Part shown: piece by piece, positions 1-8,926 of the stretch | Layout of the letters: each line of letters opens with the position of its first letter | Position numbering within the stretch: position 1 is the first letter of the stretch | The notes under the pieces: model-generated | Told to the model about the DNA's origin: nothing | Seen by the model: only the letters and a program-made list of their open reading frames with translations | Databases searched by the model: none | Program-made: the position numbers and the translations under genes | Origin: an uncultured Sphingomonadaceae bacterium | Lineage (GTDB): Bacteria; Pseudomonadota; Alphaproteobacteria; Sphingomonadales; Sphingomonadaceae | Direction of reading: 5' to 3' | Assembly (NCBI GenBank): GCA_947497315.1 | Contig: CANMFX010000001.1 | Location: forward strand, 186,001 to 250,000 | Length of the DNA stretch: 64,000 bases

Positions 1-10
1 CGAATCAAAA

Positions 11-37
11 TGATAAAAGCCGAGCGCAAAGCCCGGC
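11..37 (-). terminator. Candidate intrinsic terminator
   Basis: Seen in sequence: on the minus strand a 7-bp stem (GCCGGGC / GCTCGGC, one G-T pair) with a 5-base loop is followed by TTTTATCATTTT. It sits about 80 bp beyond the stop of the minus-strand ctaA-cutA pair, so it probably ends that transcript. Confidence 0.5.
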
Positions 38-119
38 CAAGTGGGGCGCTAATGACGGTGTTTTGTCGTCAAGTCAAGTGAAACTGCGGCTTTGCTGACG
101 GGTATAATAATACCGTATC

Positions 120-443
120 CTATTTCGCGATCTGTCCGGCAAGCCATTTTGCATAGTCGGCGTCACTGTCATCGGCTGACCAGCAGGTTATCGCTGGCGT
201 GTCGTAACTATGCAGCGCTTTTACCCGTGCCATTGCCGCTTTGGCCGCTGATTTCATGGTTTTGAGCAGGACCGGATATTCCCGTTCCTCGCAAAGCTCT
301 CCTTCCCAGACATATTGTGAGACCGCAGGTGCCAGATGATTGGCGCAGGCGATTAGCTGTTCGTCCAGCAATGTCCGCGCAACCTGATGGGCTTCTGCGC
401 TTGATCCGAATGTTGTGTAAATCAGGGCCGGTTTGTCGGTCAT
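120..443 (-). CDS. cutA: CutA-family divalent cation tolerance protein
   Basis: A 107-residue protein of the usual CutA1 length. It contains the family's conserved central signature ACANHLAPAVSQYVWEGEL (about residues 32-50), and CutA1 proteins form very stable trimers with a ferredoxin-like fold. The family is linked to copper and other divalent cation tolerance, but the molecular role is unsettled. The start overlaps the stop of the upstream heme A synthase gene by 4 bp, indicating translational coupling. The family call is secure; the physiological function is not. Confidence 0.92.
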   Translation of the reverse strand: MTDKPALIYTTFGSSAEAHQVARTLLDEQLIACANHLAPAVSQYVWEGELCEEREYPVLLKTMKSAAKAAMARVKALHSYDTPAITCWSADDSDADYAKWLAGQIAK

Positions 444-1510
444 GCCTTAACTATAGCAGGATTTTCACGGCCCAATATATGTATTCCCCAAGCGGTCGAG
501 GCAACGACCAGCGCGCCGACGGCCTGATGCAGCACCGCCAATGTGATATCCATGCCTGTCATCACGGTCGCAATACCGAGCAATATCTGGGTGCCGAACG
601 CGCTGTGAATGGCGACGGATGCCATGCGGGATTGTCCGCGAACCTTGCGCGCCAGCACAATCAGAAAGCCGACCGTGACCCACGCCCACCAGCGGTGAAT
701 GAAGTGCGTGAGATAAGGGTCATTGTTTATCGCCGCCCATGCGCCGAAGGTGAAGTCAATACCTTCGGGCACAAAATGTTCATTCATCAGTGGCCATGTG
801 TTGGAGACATAGCCTGCGTTTAGGCCAGCCACATAGGCGCCGAACAGCAATTGCAGAAACAGCACGAACGCGACCACCAGACCGAAGCCGGTCATACGCG
901 AAGGCTTTGCTGCGCCGCCGGCCAGGCACTTTAAATCGAGCGCGGTCCACACCAGACAGGCAAGAATGAACAAGGCCATCAGCAAATGAGTCGCGAGCCG
1001 GAAATGGCTGACATCGGTCAGCTCAGACAGGCCCGAACTGACCATCCACCAGCCGATAAATCCCTGTAGTCCGCCGAGAAACAGCAAGGCCGTCAGGCGC
1101 CAGCCATAGCCGGTTGGAATCGCGCGCTTCATGGCAAAATAGAGAAACGGCAGGGCAAAGGCGAGGCCGATGACGCGGCCGAGCAGCCGGTGCACCCATT
1201 CCCAGAAATAGATGAATTTGAAATCCGCCAACGTCATGCCTGCGGGTCCGGTGATTTCAATATATTCCGGGATCTGCTTGTATTTTTCAAATTCCGACAG
1301 CCAGTCCGCTTCACTCAAAGGCGGGATCGCGCCCATGATCGGTTTCCATTCGGTAATCGACAAACCTGATTCGGTCAGCCGCGTGATACCGCCGACAATC
1401 ACCATGATGAAGACGAGGAAAGCGACCGACAACAGCCAACTGGCAATCGCTATCGGCCTACTTTGCAATGCCCCGTTTCGAGGCGCCTGAGACTGCGCAA
1501 TACTGCTCAT
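440..1510 (-). CDS. ctaA: Heme A synthase (COX15/CtaA)
   Basis: A 356-residue membrane protein with about eight hydrophobic helices. It oxidises the C8 methyl group of heme O to the formyl group of heme A, needed for aa3-type cytochrome oxidase. Visible signatures are TEWKPIMGAIPP near residue 54, VHRLLGRVIGL in the first heme-ligand region, a histidine in helix HLLMALFILA, HFIHRWWAW and HQAVGALVVA, all expected of the alphaproteobacterial type 2 CtaA, which lacks the cysteine pair of the Bacillus type. It is followed by cutA with a 4-bp overlap. No oxidase structural genes lie in the window. Confidence 0.95.
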   Translation of the reverse strand: MSSIAQSQAPRNGALQSRPIAIASWLLSVAFLVFIMVIVGGITRLTESGLSITEWKPIMGAIPPLSEADWLSEFEKYKQIPEYIEITGPAGMTLADFKFIYFWEWVHRLLGRVIGLAFALPFLYFAMKRAIPTGYGWRLTALLFLGGLQGFIGWWMVSSGLSELTDVSHFRLATHLLMALFILACLVWTALDLKCLAGGAAKPSRMTGFGLVVAFVLFLQLLFGAYVAGLNAGYVSNTWPLMNEHFVPEGIDFTFGAWAAINNDPYLTHFIHRWWAWVTVGFLIVLARKVRGQSRMASVAIHSAFGTQILLGIATVMTGMDITLAVLHQAVGALVVASTAWGIHILGRENPAIVKA

Positions 1511-1582
1511 GATCGGCTATGTGATGCCAAAACCACTGCCTGACAAGTATTGCACTCTAAAAACTGGCACATATTCTGGAAT

Positions 1583-1605
1583 GATATGTTGTATCTTAAC
1601 ACTTG
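1583..1605. promoter_or_regulatory. Possible Zur-type operator upstream of the MerC gene
   Basis: Seen: an imperfect palindrome, ATGTT (1586-1590), seven bases, AACAC (1598-1602), about 50 bp before the MerC-type gene. Known: alphaproteobacterial Zur boxes are AT-rich palindromes of the ATGTTATAATATAACAT type; this site matches 12 of 17 positions. A Zur-like regulator gene lies 0.8 kb downstream. Inference only. Confidence 0.3.
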
Positions 1606-1651
1606 GCGGCCTATATCTGAATAAACAAACAACGTAATGGATAGCTGAGTC

Positions 1652-2059
1652 GTGTTTACGACGTCGAACCTTTGGAACAAAGACGGCCTTTTGGGCAAGG
1701 ATGGATTGTGGGACCGTATCGCGGTGCTCGTCTCTGGCCTGTGCCTGGTCCATTGCATATCCACGATGGTTTTTGTTGCTTTACTGTCATCGGCGGCGGG
1801 CGCATTGCTCGACCCGATCGTCCATGAAATCGGCATTGGTGTGGCCATTGCCCTCGGCCTGTTCACCCTCGGCCGCGGCGTAATGGATCATGGCTATATC
1901 ATGCCGGCCGCGATTGGCGGCCTCGGCCTCGGTATCATGGCAGGCGCGATCACCATTGGTCATCAGGGCGATCATGGCGGCGGAGAAATCCTTTTCACCA
2001 TGGTTGGTGTGGGAATACTCGCACTCGGCCATGACCTGAACTACCGCGCAACGCATTAG
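1652..2059 (+). CDS. MerC domain-containing membrane protein
   Basis: A 135-residue protein with four likely membrane helices. The first helix carries C31 and C35 with H34 (CLVHC), the paired-cysteine arrangement of MerC-type mercury transport proteins. The C-terminal half is glycine- and histidine-rich (HQGDHGGGE). It begins with GTG at 1652. There is no merA, merR or other mer gene nearby, so mercury transport is doubtful. The neighbouring gene is a Fur-family regulator with Zur features and a palindrome lies in the promoter, so a role in zinc homeostasis is the better guess. MerC-like proteins next to zur are known in related bacteria. Confidence 0.8.
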   Translation: MFTTSNLWNKDGLLGKDGLWDRIAVLVSGLCLVHCISTMVFVALLSSAAGALLDPIVHEIGIGVAIALGLFTLGRGVMDHGYIMPAAIGGLGLGIMAGAITIGHQGDHGGGEILFTMVGVGILALGHDLNYRATH

Positions 2060-2068
2060 TTTATTTAA

Positions 2069-2359
2069 CCTCAAGCGCCGGGCGCGGGAGGTATTCTTTA
2101 AACCTCAAGCGCCGGGCGGCGACATCCGTCGCCTTGGCTATCGCGCCATAAGGCGCGGCGGCCGGTCGGCCTTGCCTCGCTGCGCTCGGACGATGCTCAC
2201 TAAGGTGGCGTAGAAGGTCGCGCTGATCCGACGCGAAGCGGAGGCAAGCGCGACCGCGCGCCCGAGCTTATGCGAGGAAAGCCAAGCGGGCGGATGCCCG
2301 CGCCCGGCGCCTGAGGTCAAACAAAGACTCCTCTCTTCCCCCGCGCCCGGCGCTTGAGG
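2069..2359. repeat. Palindromic intergenic element with nested inverted repeats
   Basis: The 357-bp gap between the MerC and Zur genes has no convincing gene. Four copies of a motif close to CCTCAAGCGCCGGGCG are present: two forward (2069-2088, 2103-2119) and two inverted (about 2301-2316, 2338-2359). Inside the inner pair, the 29-bp ends starting GCCGGGCG and finishing CTTGGCT are also inverted copies (about 2111-2139 against 2279-2308). The middle contains further GC-rich inverted segments. This symmetry is that of a REP/MITE-like element. No transposase gene is in the window. A 60-codon open frame inside it is not credible as a gene. Confidence 0.65.
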
Positions 2360-2416
2360 GAATCATCAAAAACTCCTCCCCTTGCCCCCGCGCCCAAAAA
2401 TCCCTAAATCACAGCC

Positions 2417-2875
2417 ATGGGAAAACATGATCATCATGAGCATCACGGCGAGTCTCTCGCTGATGCCGCGCGCCATAATCTTGAGGCTGCGGGCGAAAAA
2501 TGGACGGACACACGCGCGGCGATATTCGAGGCGCTGGCCGGTTTTTCGCGTCCAGCCTCGGCCTATGATATAGCCGAGCTGGTATCGGCAGCACGCGAAA
2601 AACGCGTCGCGCCCAATAGCGTATACCGGATTCTTGATCTTTTCGTCGCCAAAAACCTCGCTATGCGGGTGGAAAGCGCCAATGCCTATCTCGCCAACAG
2701 CCATCCTGGCTGTGAGCATGACTGTATCTTTCTTGTCTGTGACACCTGCGGAGAGGCCACCCATATTGATGATGACGCCCTTTCGGCAAAAGTGCGCGGC
2801 GTGGCGCAGGAACAGGGTTTCAGCTCGATCCGGCCAGTGATCGAAGTGCGTGGCATCTGCCAGAAATGCAGCTAA
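2417..2875 (+). CDS. zur: Fur-family regulator, probably Zur (zinc uptake regulator)
   Basis: A 152-residue Fur-family repressor. The N-terminus is histidine-rich (KHDHHEHH). A winged helix follows at about residues 25-85, with the recognition stretch APNSVYRILDLF. The metal-binding half holds HPGCEHDC (96-103), the structural zinc pair CDTC (108-111) and the second pair CQKC (148-151). The early HxxCxHxC cluster resembles Zur more than iron-sensing Fur, and the lack of the Fur HHDHxxC motif supports this. Next to a MerC-type gene, it may control zinc homeostasis. Fur family is certain; metal specificity is inferred. Confidence 0.82.
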   Translation: MGKHDHHEHHGESLADAARHNLEAAGEKWTDTRAAIFEALAGFSRPASAYDIAELVSAAREKRVAPNSVYRILDLFVAKNLAMRVESANAYLANSHPGCEHDCIFLVCDTCGEATHIDDDALSAKVRGVAQEQGFSSIRPVIEVRGICQKCS

Positions 2876-3004
2876 AGGCAATTTTTGACGACCAAGAATA
2901 GAGTCGTCTACAATCCATCGTCAGCAAATATTCAGGGGCTTTCTGCTGAAAGTTCGACATTATCGGCCAAGTTCGTTAAAACTGGGTCGAAACAGGGAGT
3001 AAAT

Positions 3005-4933
3005 ATGCCAGATCCAAAAACACCGCTTCTGGATACAGTATCGTTTCCAGCGGATCTGAGAAAATTGAAACCGGCGCAGTTGCGGCAATTTGCTGATGAG
3101 CTGCGCGCCGAAGTTATCGACACAGTCTCCGTCACCGGCGGCCATCTGGGCGCCGGACTGGGCGTGGTCGAGCTGACCGCTGCCATTCACTATGTATTCA
3201 ACACGCCCGAAGATCGCCTGATCTGGGACGTCGGCCATCAATGCTATCCGCATAAAATCATCACCGGCCGCCGCGACCGTATCCGCACGCTGCGTCAGGG
3301 CGGCGGGCTATCCGGTTTCACCAAGCGCACCGAAAGCGAATATGATCCGTTTGGCGCAGCGCATAGCTCCACTTCGATCAGCGCTGCTCTAGGTTTTGCG
3401 GTTGCCAACAAGATGGCGGGCAAACCGGGTCGGGGCATTGCCGTCATCGGCGACGGCGCGATGAGCGCTGGCATGGCTTATGAAGCGATGAATAACGCGC
3501 AAGCGGCCGGCAACCGTCTGGTTGTGATCCTGAACGATAATGACATGTCGATTGCGCCGCCCGTGGGGGGCCTCTCCGGTTATCTAGCGCGGCTGGTTTC
3601 TTCCAGCGAATATCTCGGCATCCGCAAATTTGCGAGCAAGCTTACTGCGAAACTGTCCCGCCGTCTGCATGGCGCAACGGAAAAAGCCGAAGAATATGCG
3701 CGCGGTATGGCGATGGGCGGTACGTTGTTTGAAGAATTGGGCTTCTATTATGTCGGCCCGATTGATGGTCATAATATGGACCAGCTAATCCCCGTGCTGG
3801 AAAATGTCCGCGACAATGCGGAAGGGCCGGTCTTGATCCATTGTGTTACGCAAAAGGGCAAAGGCTATGGCCCTGCTGAAGCGGCAGCGGACAAATATCA
3901 CGGTGTTGCCAAATTTGATGTGGTATCCGGCAAACAGGACAAGGGCCCGGGCGGTGGACCGCCAGCCTATCAGAATGTTTTTGGCGAGACGCTGGCAAAG
4001 CTAGCTGATAAAGACCCACGCATCTGCGCCATAACCGCGGCGATGCCATCCGGTACGGGCGTGGACAAATTTGCCAAGGCCCATCCAGATCGCGCCTTTG
4101 ATGTTGGCATTGCCGAACAGCATGGCGTGACCTTCGCGGCCGGTTTGGCTGCACAAGGGATGCGACCTTTTGCAGCAATCTATTCAACCTTCCTGCAGCG
4201 CGCTTATGACCAGGTTGTACATGATGTCGCGATCCAGAACCTGCCAGTGCGCTTTGCGATTGACCGCGCGGGCCTCGTCGGCGCGGATGGCAGCACCCAT
4301 GCGGGTAGTTTTGACATTACCTATCTCGCGACCTTGCCTAATATGGTGGTAATGGCGGCATCGGATGAAGCTGAACTGGCCCACATGACCTACACCGCCG
4401 TAGAATATGACGAAGGTCCGATTGCCTTCCGCTATCCTCGCGGCAATGGCACGGGCGTGGAGATACCAGAAAAGCTGGAAAAGCTGGAAATTGGCAAGGG
4501 CCGTATCGTACGCGAAGGTAGCAAGGTTGCCATCCTGTCACTCGGTGCGCGTCTCGGCGAGGCGCTGAAAGCCGCCGACCGTCTCGATGCCAAAGGACTC
4601 AGCACCACTGTGGCGGACCTGCGTTTTGCCAAACCGCTGGATGAAGAATTAATCCGCAAACTGTTGACTACCCATGAGGTGGCCGTAACCGTCGAAGAGG
4701 CCTCCGTTGGCGGCCTTGGTGCGCATGTCCTGACATTGGCATCCGACACGGGTCTGACCGACACGGGTCTTAAAATCCGTACCATGCGTTTGCCGGATGC
4801 ATTTCAGGAACAGAATAAACCGGACGTGCAATATGCCGAAGCTGGCCTCGACGCCGATGGTATCGTCGATACGGTGCTCAAAGCCCTGCGCCACAATAGC
4901 GCCAGTATAGAGGAAACCGGCGCGCGGGCTTAA
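3005..4933 (+). CDS. dxs: 1-deoxy-D-xylulose-5-phosphate synthase
   Basis: A 642-residue thiamine-diphosphate enzyme. It condenses pyruvate and glyceraldehyde 3-phosphate, the first step of the MEP isoprenoid pathway. Motifs in order: [29 protein letters not shown], the ThDP/Mg site [25 protein letters not shown], then the transketolase pyrimidine-binding domain with [13 protein letters not shown] and the C-terminal transketolase domain. I prefer the ATG at 3005, preceded by GGGAG, over an in-frame TTG at 2885: the 40 extra residues are not like the family and E. coli Dxs is 620 residues. The gene converges on the S8 protease gene with almost no gap. The pathway feeds carotenoids, relevant to the carotenoid oxygenase at 8.9 kb. 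Confidence 0.97.
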   Translation: MPDPKTPLLDTVSFPADLRKLKPAQLRQFADELRAEVIDTVSVTGGHLGAGLGVVELTAAIHYVFNTPEDRLIWDVGHQCYPHKIITGRRDRIRTLRQGGGLSGFTKRTESEYDPFGAAHSSTSISAALGFAVANKMAGKPGRGIAVIGDGAMSAGMAYEAMNNAQAAGNRLVVILNDNDMSIAPPVGGLSGYLARLVSSSEYLGIRKFASKLTAKLSRRLHGATEKAEEYARGMAMGGTLFEELGFYYVGPIDGHNMDQLIPVLENVRDNAEGPVLIHCVTQKGKGYGPAEAAADKYHGVAKFDVVSGKQDKGPGGGPPAYQNVFGETLAKLADKDPRICAITAAMPSGTGVDKFAKAHPDRAFDVGIAEQHGVTFAAGLAAQGMRPFAAIYSTFLQRAYDQVVHDVAIQNLPVRFAIDRAGLVGADGSTHAGSFDITYLATLPNMVVMAASDEAELAHMTYTAVEYDEGPIAFRYPRGNGTGVEIPEKLEKLEIGKGRIVREGSKVAILSLGARLGEALKAADRLDAKGLSTTVADLRFAKPLDEELIRKLLTTHEVAVTVEEASVGGLGAHVLTLASDTGLTDTGLKIRTMRLPDAFQEQNKPDVQYAEAGLDADGIVDTVLKALRHNSASIEETGARA

Positions 4934-4934
4934 T

Positions 4935-7298
4935 CTAAAACTTCAGTTGAAACCGCACCGCCGCGCCAAAGTCATCGTTAAGCGCCTCAAAATGCCCCGG
5001 CTCCTGCCGCCAAAATAGGTTGGTATTCAGATAACCGCCCCAAAGCGGTGTCGCATAGGCAAGTTCGCTGACCAGTTCGCGGCCTTGCGGAGCCAGATTC
5101 AGCGTCCGCTGACCAAATTCGGTTTGCAGGGTTTCATAGCTGTAACCAACCGGAAGGTTGAGGTTCAACCCGCCCGATGAAACGCGCAGCGGCTGGGCAA
5201 AGCGGAACGCGATCTGGTCGGAAGTGCTGAACAGGGCGGTCTTGCTCAGATCAGCCGCAAAGCTGGAGGTCTTGAGCGTTCCGCCGGTGACCAGACTAGC
5301 GTTATCCACTTGCGTCCAGCCTTGCCGCCAACTTGCTCCGGCACGCCAGCCATTGCCTATATCATATCCGGCACGCCCATCGACAAACCAGCTTTGCGCG
5401 CCGCGCGCACCGATAGTGTCAACAAAACGCGAGCCCAAAATCGTGTCGCCTTCACTGAGCCAATTGGCGGCAATACTGAGGGATGCGGCACCGATCCGGC
5501 GATCAATCGCCAGACCCAGCCCGCTAAACCGGTAACGTTGGCGGTCCAGTCCAGTCAGGTCATCCAGCCGATCTTCATCCGAATCCACCCGGGCAACGCC
5601 GCTTTCCGCGCTCGCGGTCAGGCCAAAGCCTGCAATCTCGTGCCGCATGGCCAGAGCGCTTTTGACCTGTCCGGTAAAGCCGCGCTCTCCCGTCGGCGTT
5701 GGCGCAACCAGAAAGGCTGGTCGGCTCACACCTTGCATCTGTGCAACCAGCCCGCTGGCGCTTTTCCGGAATCCGAAGGCGACCTTCATCTCCGGCGAAA
5801 CCTGTGTCATCACCGATGCCGCCAGCATCCGCGCCTTGCGTGCGTTACTGTCCGACAGCGTCAGATTATCGCGCCCGATCAACCCGGCCGGATTACGCCC
5901 GATATTTACCGCTATGTGCATGCCTGCGCTCGATGCCACCATATTACGGCGGTCCCCGCTCAGCGCGCCGGTCAGTTTATATTCCGGCACAGCCACCTTC
6001 AGGTCATGCGCAAGGTTTAGCGCAAAGGCTCGGTCAAAGCCGTCCAATATGATCGCGCCGACATTCTGCCCCTGCAGCGCGGCATCCCCCATGGCGGCAG
6101 AGGTTTGGCCGCCAGCCGCAGAAAGATCGACTTCCTGACGGCTGCCGGCTAGAGAGCTTTGTCCCTGCGGTTGAAAGGCGGCGGCAATGTCGAGCACGCC
6201 GTTGCCATAGACCGCGTCAGTTCCCGCATCACCGGCATCACGCGCGCTGGTGAACAAAAGATCGACAATCTGCGCACCGGTCAGATTGGGAAAAGCCTGC
6301 GCCAGCAGCGCCACGGCGCCGGAAATTTGCGGCGCGGAGAAAGACGTACCGCTCCACAAAAAAGCGGTATCCTGATTGTCATCGGCCCGCACCCGCTCAC
6401 CAAGCGCCGCCAGATAGTTGGCGGCCTGGCTTCCTGCGCGGTTGCTGAATGTCGAGATATTCTCACCGGCTCCGACAGAGCCTGCGATGATCACATGGCC
6501 GTTGCCGCTATCGGCGATGCCCGCCGCAAAGCCATCGGGTGTGGCTGTGCCGTCATTTCCGGCAGAAACGACGACGACCACCCCTGCGGCGGCGGCATTG
6601 GCAACCGCATTGCGCACGCTGTTTGAGATATCCGGCCCGCCCAGGGAAATATTGACCACCCGCGCACCGCTAACCCGTGCCTGGTTGATCGCCGATGCGA
6701 TCGCGCCGTTATTATGACTGCAACCGTCATCATCCGGATCATCGGGATCATCCATCGAACAGCTGCCGGGACTGTCTGTGCGCAGGACCAGTATATCCGT
6801 GTCAAATGCGATGCCGTGCGTTCCGCTGTCATTCTTGCTGCCAGCGGCAACGGATGTCACCGCTGATCCATGGCCGCCTTCATCGCCAATACCGCGCGTG
6901 CCAGCAAAATCGCCGCTATCAGGATGGATGCGTCCGGTAAATTCGGCACTGTTCGCGTTTACGCCGCTATCGATCACGCCCAATATAATGCCATCGCCCG
7001 TTGCGCCGGCATTATACGCAGATATCGCGCCATGCTGGGTTGGGCCATCGGATCGGCGAAATTCGGCAGTGTTGAAATTGGTCGCTGGAGGCGTTGGCGT
7101 AGGGGTCGGTGTTGGCGTCGGAGTGGGAGTAGGCGTTGGAGTCGGTGTTGGCGTGGGGGTCGGCGCCGTCGTAGGAGGTGCCGGCGTCGGCGATGGTCTG
7201 GCGTCGCTACCGCCTCCGCCACCACAAGCTGACAAGAGGATCAGTGGTGTTACCACTGCTGCAAAATAAGTCGCCCGACCCGCCAGATACTTTTTCAT
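4935..7298 (-). CDS. S8 subtilisin-family lipoprotein with C-terminal beta-rich (autotransporter-like) domain
   Basis: A 787-residue surface protease. Residues 1-25 are a lipoprotein signal ending in lipobox LLSAC (C25), followed by GGGGG and a proline-threonine tract at about 45-71. The peptidase domain spans about 78-375. Its catalytic triad is D110 (GVIDSG), H143 (GGHGSAV) and S319 (SGTSFSAP), with oxyanion N248 (SAGND). An acidic cysteine-containing insert (DDPDDPDDDGC) sits near 183-193. The remaining 400 residues are rich in alternating strands and end in a terminal phenylalanine (RFQLKF), as outer membrane barrels do. Related sphingomonad proteins are annotated as S8 autotransporters. 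The substrate is unknown. Confidence 0.88.
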   Translation of the reverse strand: MKKYLAGRATYFAAVVTPLILLSACGGGGGSDARPSPTPAPPTTAPTPTPTPTPTPTPTPTPTPTPTPTPPATNFNTAEFRRSDGPTQHGAISAYNAGATGDGIILGVIDSGVNANSAEFTGRIHPDSGDFAGTRGIGDEGGHGSAVTSVAAGSKNDSGTHGIAFDTDILVLRTDSPGSCSMDDPDDPDDDGCSHNNGAIASAINQARVSGARVVNISLGGPDISNSVRNAVANAAAAGVVVVVSAGNDGTATPDGFAAGIADSGNGHVIIAGSVGAGENISTFSNRAGSQAANYLAALGERVRADDNQDTAFLWSGTSFSAPQISGAVALLAQAFPNLTGAQIVDLLFTSARDAGDAGTDAVYGNGVLDIAAAFQPQGQSSLAGSRQEVDLSAAGGQTSAAMGDAALQGQNVGAIILDGFDRAFALNLAHDLKVAVPEYKLTGALSGDRRNMVASSAGMHIAVNIGRNPAGLIGRDNLTLSDSNARKARMLAASVMTQVSPEMKVAFGFRKSASGLVAQMQGVSRPAFLVAPTPTGERGFTGQVKSALAMRHEIAGFGLTASAESGVARVDSDEDRLDDLTGLDRQRYRFSGLGLAIDRRIGAASLSIAANWLSEGDTILGSRFVDTIGARGAQSWFVDGRAGYDIGNGWRAGASWRQGWTQVDNASLVTGGTLKTSSFAADLSKTALFSTSDQIAFRFAQPLRVSSGGLNLNLPVGYSYETLQTEFGQRTLNLAPQGRELVSELAYATPLWGGYLNTNLFWRQEPGHFEALNDDFGAAVRFQLKF
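7084..7168 (-). repeat. Hexanucleotide repeat tract coding for (Pro-Thr)n
   Basis: About 13 tandem six-base units within the S8 protease gene encode the Pro-Thr linker. Third codon positions vary throughout (all four proline and all four threonine codons are used), so the tract is degenerate at DNA level although nearly perfect in protein. Confidence 0.85.
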
Positions 7299-7409
7299 GT
7301 TACCCCGTCTTCCCGATTAACCAAAAAGCTATAGGCAATCAGCGTTACCGACAGCTTAACATCGATCAGCGCTTGCGGACGTGCGGCGGAGTGATTAGGC
7401 GCTGTGGCC

Positions 7410-8093
7410 ATGCCACCGGAATTTTCGCATATCGACCACTGGATTTTCGACCTGGATAACGTTCTTTATCCGGCAGAATGCGACTTATTCTCGTTAATAG
7501 ACGTCAAAATGGGCCAGTATGTCGCCGAAATGCTGGGTTGCGATATCGCCGAAGCGCAGAAAATTCAGAAAGCCTATTTTCACGACCATGGCACGACGCT
7601 GGCCGGTTTGATGCATCATCACGGCACCGATCCGCAGGATTTTCTGAACTATGTCCATGATATCGACATGAGCCGCCTGTCTCATGCACCAGACCTGCAC
7701 AGCGCGATCGCAGCTTTGCCCGGTGAGAAGCTGGTCTTTACCAATGGTGACCGGCCCTATGCCGAACGGGTGCTGGACAATCGCGGCCTTGGCGGGCTGT
7801 TTGACCAGATTCACGATGTGCTTGCGACGGATCTGGTACCGAAGCCGGAAAAAGCCGCCTATCACAGCCTGATCAACACCACTGGCATTGATCCAAAACG
7901 ATCTTTATTTGTCGAAGATATGGCGCGTAATTTGCGTCCGGCCAAAGATTTGGGCATGACGACCATCTGGGTCAATACAGGTTCGGATTGGGGGGCGCGC
8001 GATCATGCTCCGGACTATATCGACCATGAAATTACCGACTTGGAAAGCTGGGTAACTGGCCTCTCATCGAACAGGGAAGAAACATCACCATGA
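7410..8093 (+). CDS. HAD-family pyrimidine 5'-nucleotidase-like hydrolase
   Basis: A 227-residue HAD hydrolase. Motif I is FDLDNVLYP (nucleophile Asp and acid/base Asp, residues about 13-21). Motif II is [14 protein letters not shown], followed by a lysine-containing stretch VPKPEKAAY and motif [12 protein letters not shown]. This matches the Sdt1/pyrimidine 5'-nucleotidase subgroup that dephosphorylates pyrimidine nucleoside monophosphates. The start is uncertain: ATG at 7410 is preferred over GTG at 7404. The stop overlaps dapD by 4 bp (ATGA), so the two genes are probably cotranscribed; this pairing is common in sphingomonads. A lysine-pathway role is not indicated. Confidence 0.85.
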   Translation: MPPEFSHIDHWIFDLDNVLYPAECDLFSLIDVKMGQYVAEMLGCDIAEAQKIQKAYFHDHGTTLAGLMHHHGTDPQDFLNYVHDIDMSRLSHAPDLHSAIAALPGEKLVFTNGDRPYAERVLDNRGLGGLFDQIHDVLATDLVPKPEKAAYHSLINTTGIDPKRSLFVEDMARNLRPAKDLGMTTIWVNTGSDWGARDHAPDYIDHEITDLESWVTGLSSNREETSP

Positions 8094-8926
8094 CCACCGA
8101 ATTGCAAAACGCCATCGAAGCCGCCTGGGAAAAACGCGACTCGCTGAGCATCACCAGTCAGGGACCAGAACGCGATGCGGTCAATGCCGCGCTGGCCAGC
8201 CTGGATAATGGCAGCGCCCGCGTTGCCGAAAAACAGGGTGACGCATGGGTCGTCAACCAATGGTTGAAGAAAGCGGTGCTGCTGTCTTTTCGCCTGAACG
8301 ACAATCAGGTCATCGAAGGACCCGGCGGCGCAAACTATTGGGACAAGGTGCCAAGCAAATTTGCCGACTGGGGCGAGAACCGTTTTCGCGAAGCCGGTTT
8401 CCGTGCCGTGCCCGGCGCGGTCGTCCGCCAAGGCTCGCATATCGGCCGCAATACCGTGTTAATGCCAAGTTTCGTGAACATCGGTGCTTTTGTCGATGAA
8501 GGCACAATGATCGACACTTGGGCCACCGTCGGCAGCTGCGCGCAGATTGGCAAGAATGTCCATATTTCCGGCGGCGCCGGCATTGGCGGCGTCCTTGAAC
8601 CGTTGCAGGCTGGCCCTGTGATCATCGAAGACGGCGCATTTATCGGTGCGCGCAGCGAAGTTGCCGAAGGTGTTCGCGTGGGCGAAGGCGCAGTGCTCTC
8701 CATGGGTGTTTATCTCGGCGCATCTACCAAGATAATCGACCGGGTAACCGGCAAGGTTCACATCGGTGAAGTACCGCCTTATGCTGTTGTTGTTCCGGGT
8801 GCGACACCGCCCAAGGCCAATATTGATGGCGTCCCCGGCCCATCGCTTTATTGCGCCGTGATCGTCAAAACCGTTGATGCGCAAACGCGCTCGAAGACTG
8901 GGATTAATGAACTGCTGAGGGACTGA
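8090..8926 (+). CDS. dapD: 2,3,4,5-tetrahydropyridine-2,6-dicarboxylate N-succinyltransferase
   Basis: A 278-residue enzyme of lysine and diaminopimelate synthesis that transfers succinyl from succinyl-CoA to tetrahydrodipicolinate. The N-terminal third is helical. From about residue 105 it shows left-handed beta-helix hexapeptide repeats ([48 protein letters not shown]). The length fits E. coli DapD (274). It starts within the preceding HAD gene's stop (ATGA) and ends one base into the next gene (TGATG), so three genes form an operon. It supplies meso-diaminopimelate to peptidoglycan. Confidence 0.97.
   Translation: MTTELQNAIEAAWEKRDSLSITSQGPERDAVNAALASLDNGSARVAEKQGDAWVVNQWLKKAVLLSFRLNDNQVIEGPGGANYWDKVPSKFADWGENRFREAGFRAVPGAVVRQGSHIGRNTVLMPSFVNIGAFVDEGTMIDTWATVGSCAQIGKNVHISGGAGIGGVLEPLQAGPVIIEDGAFIGARSEVAEGVRVGEGAVLSMGVYLGASTKIIDRVTGKVHIGEVPPYAVVVPGATPPKANIDGVPGPSLYCAVIVKTVDAQTRSKTGINELLRD

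Noticed and set aside
2138-2320. Sixty-codon open frame on the minus strand in the repeat element.
   Set aside because: It is made of inverted-repeat sequence and has no ribosome site.
2885-3004. Upstream in-frame TTG extension of dxs.
   Set aside because: The 40 residues are not like other Dxs N-termini, and the ATG at 3005 has a good ribosome site.
7084-7168. CRISPR-like or phase-variable repeat.
   Set aside because: It is a coding Pro-Thr tract of six-base units without spacers and with varied codons, so neither applies well.
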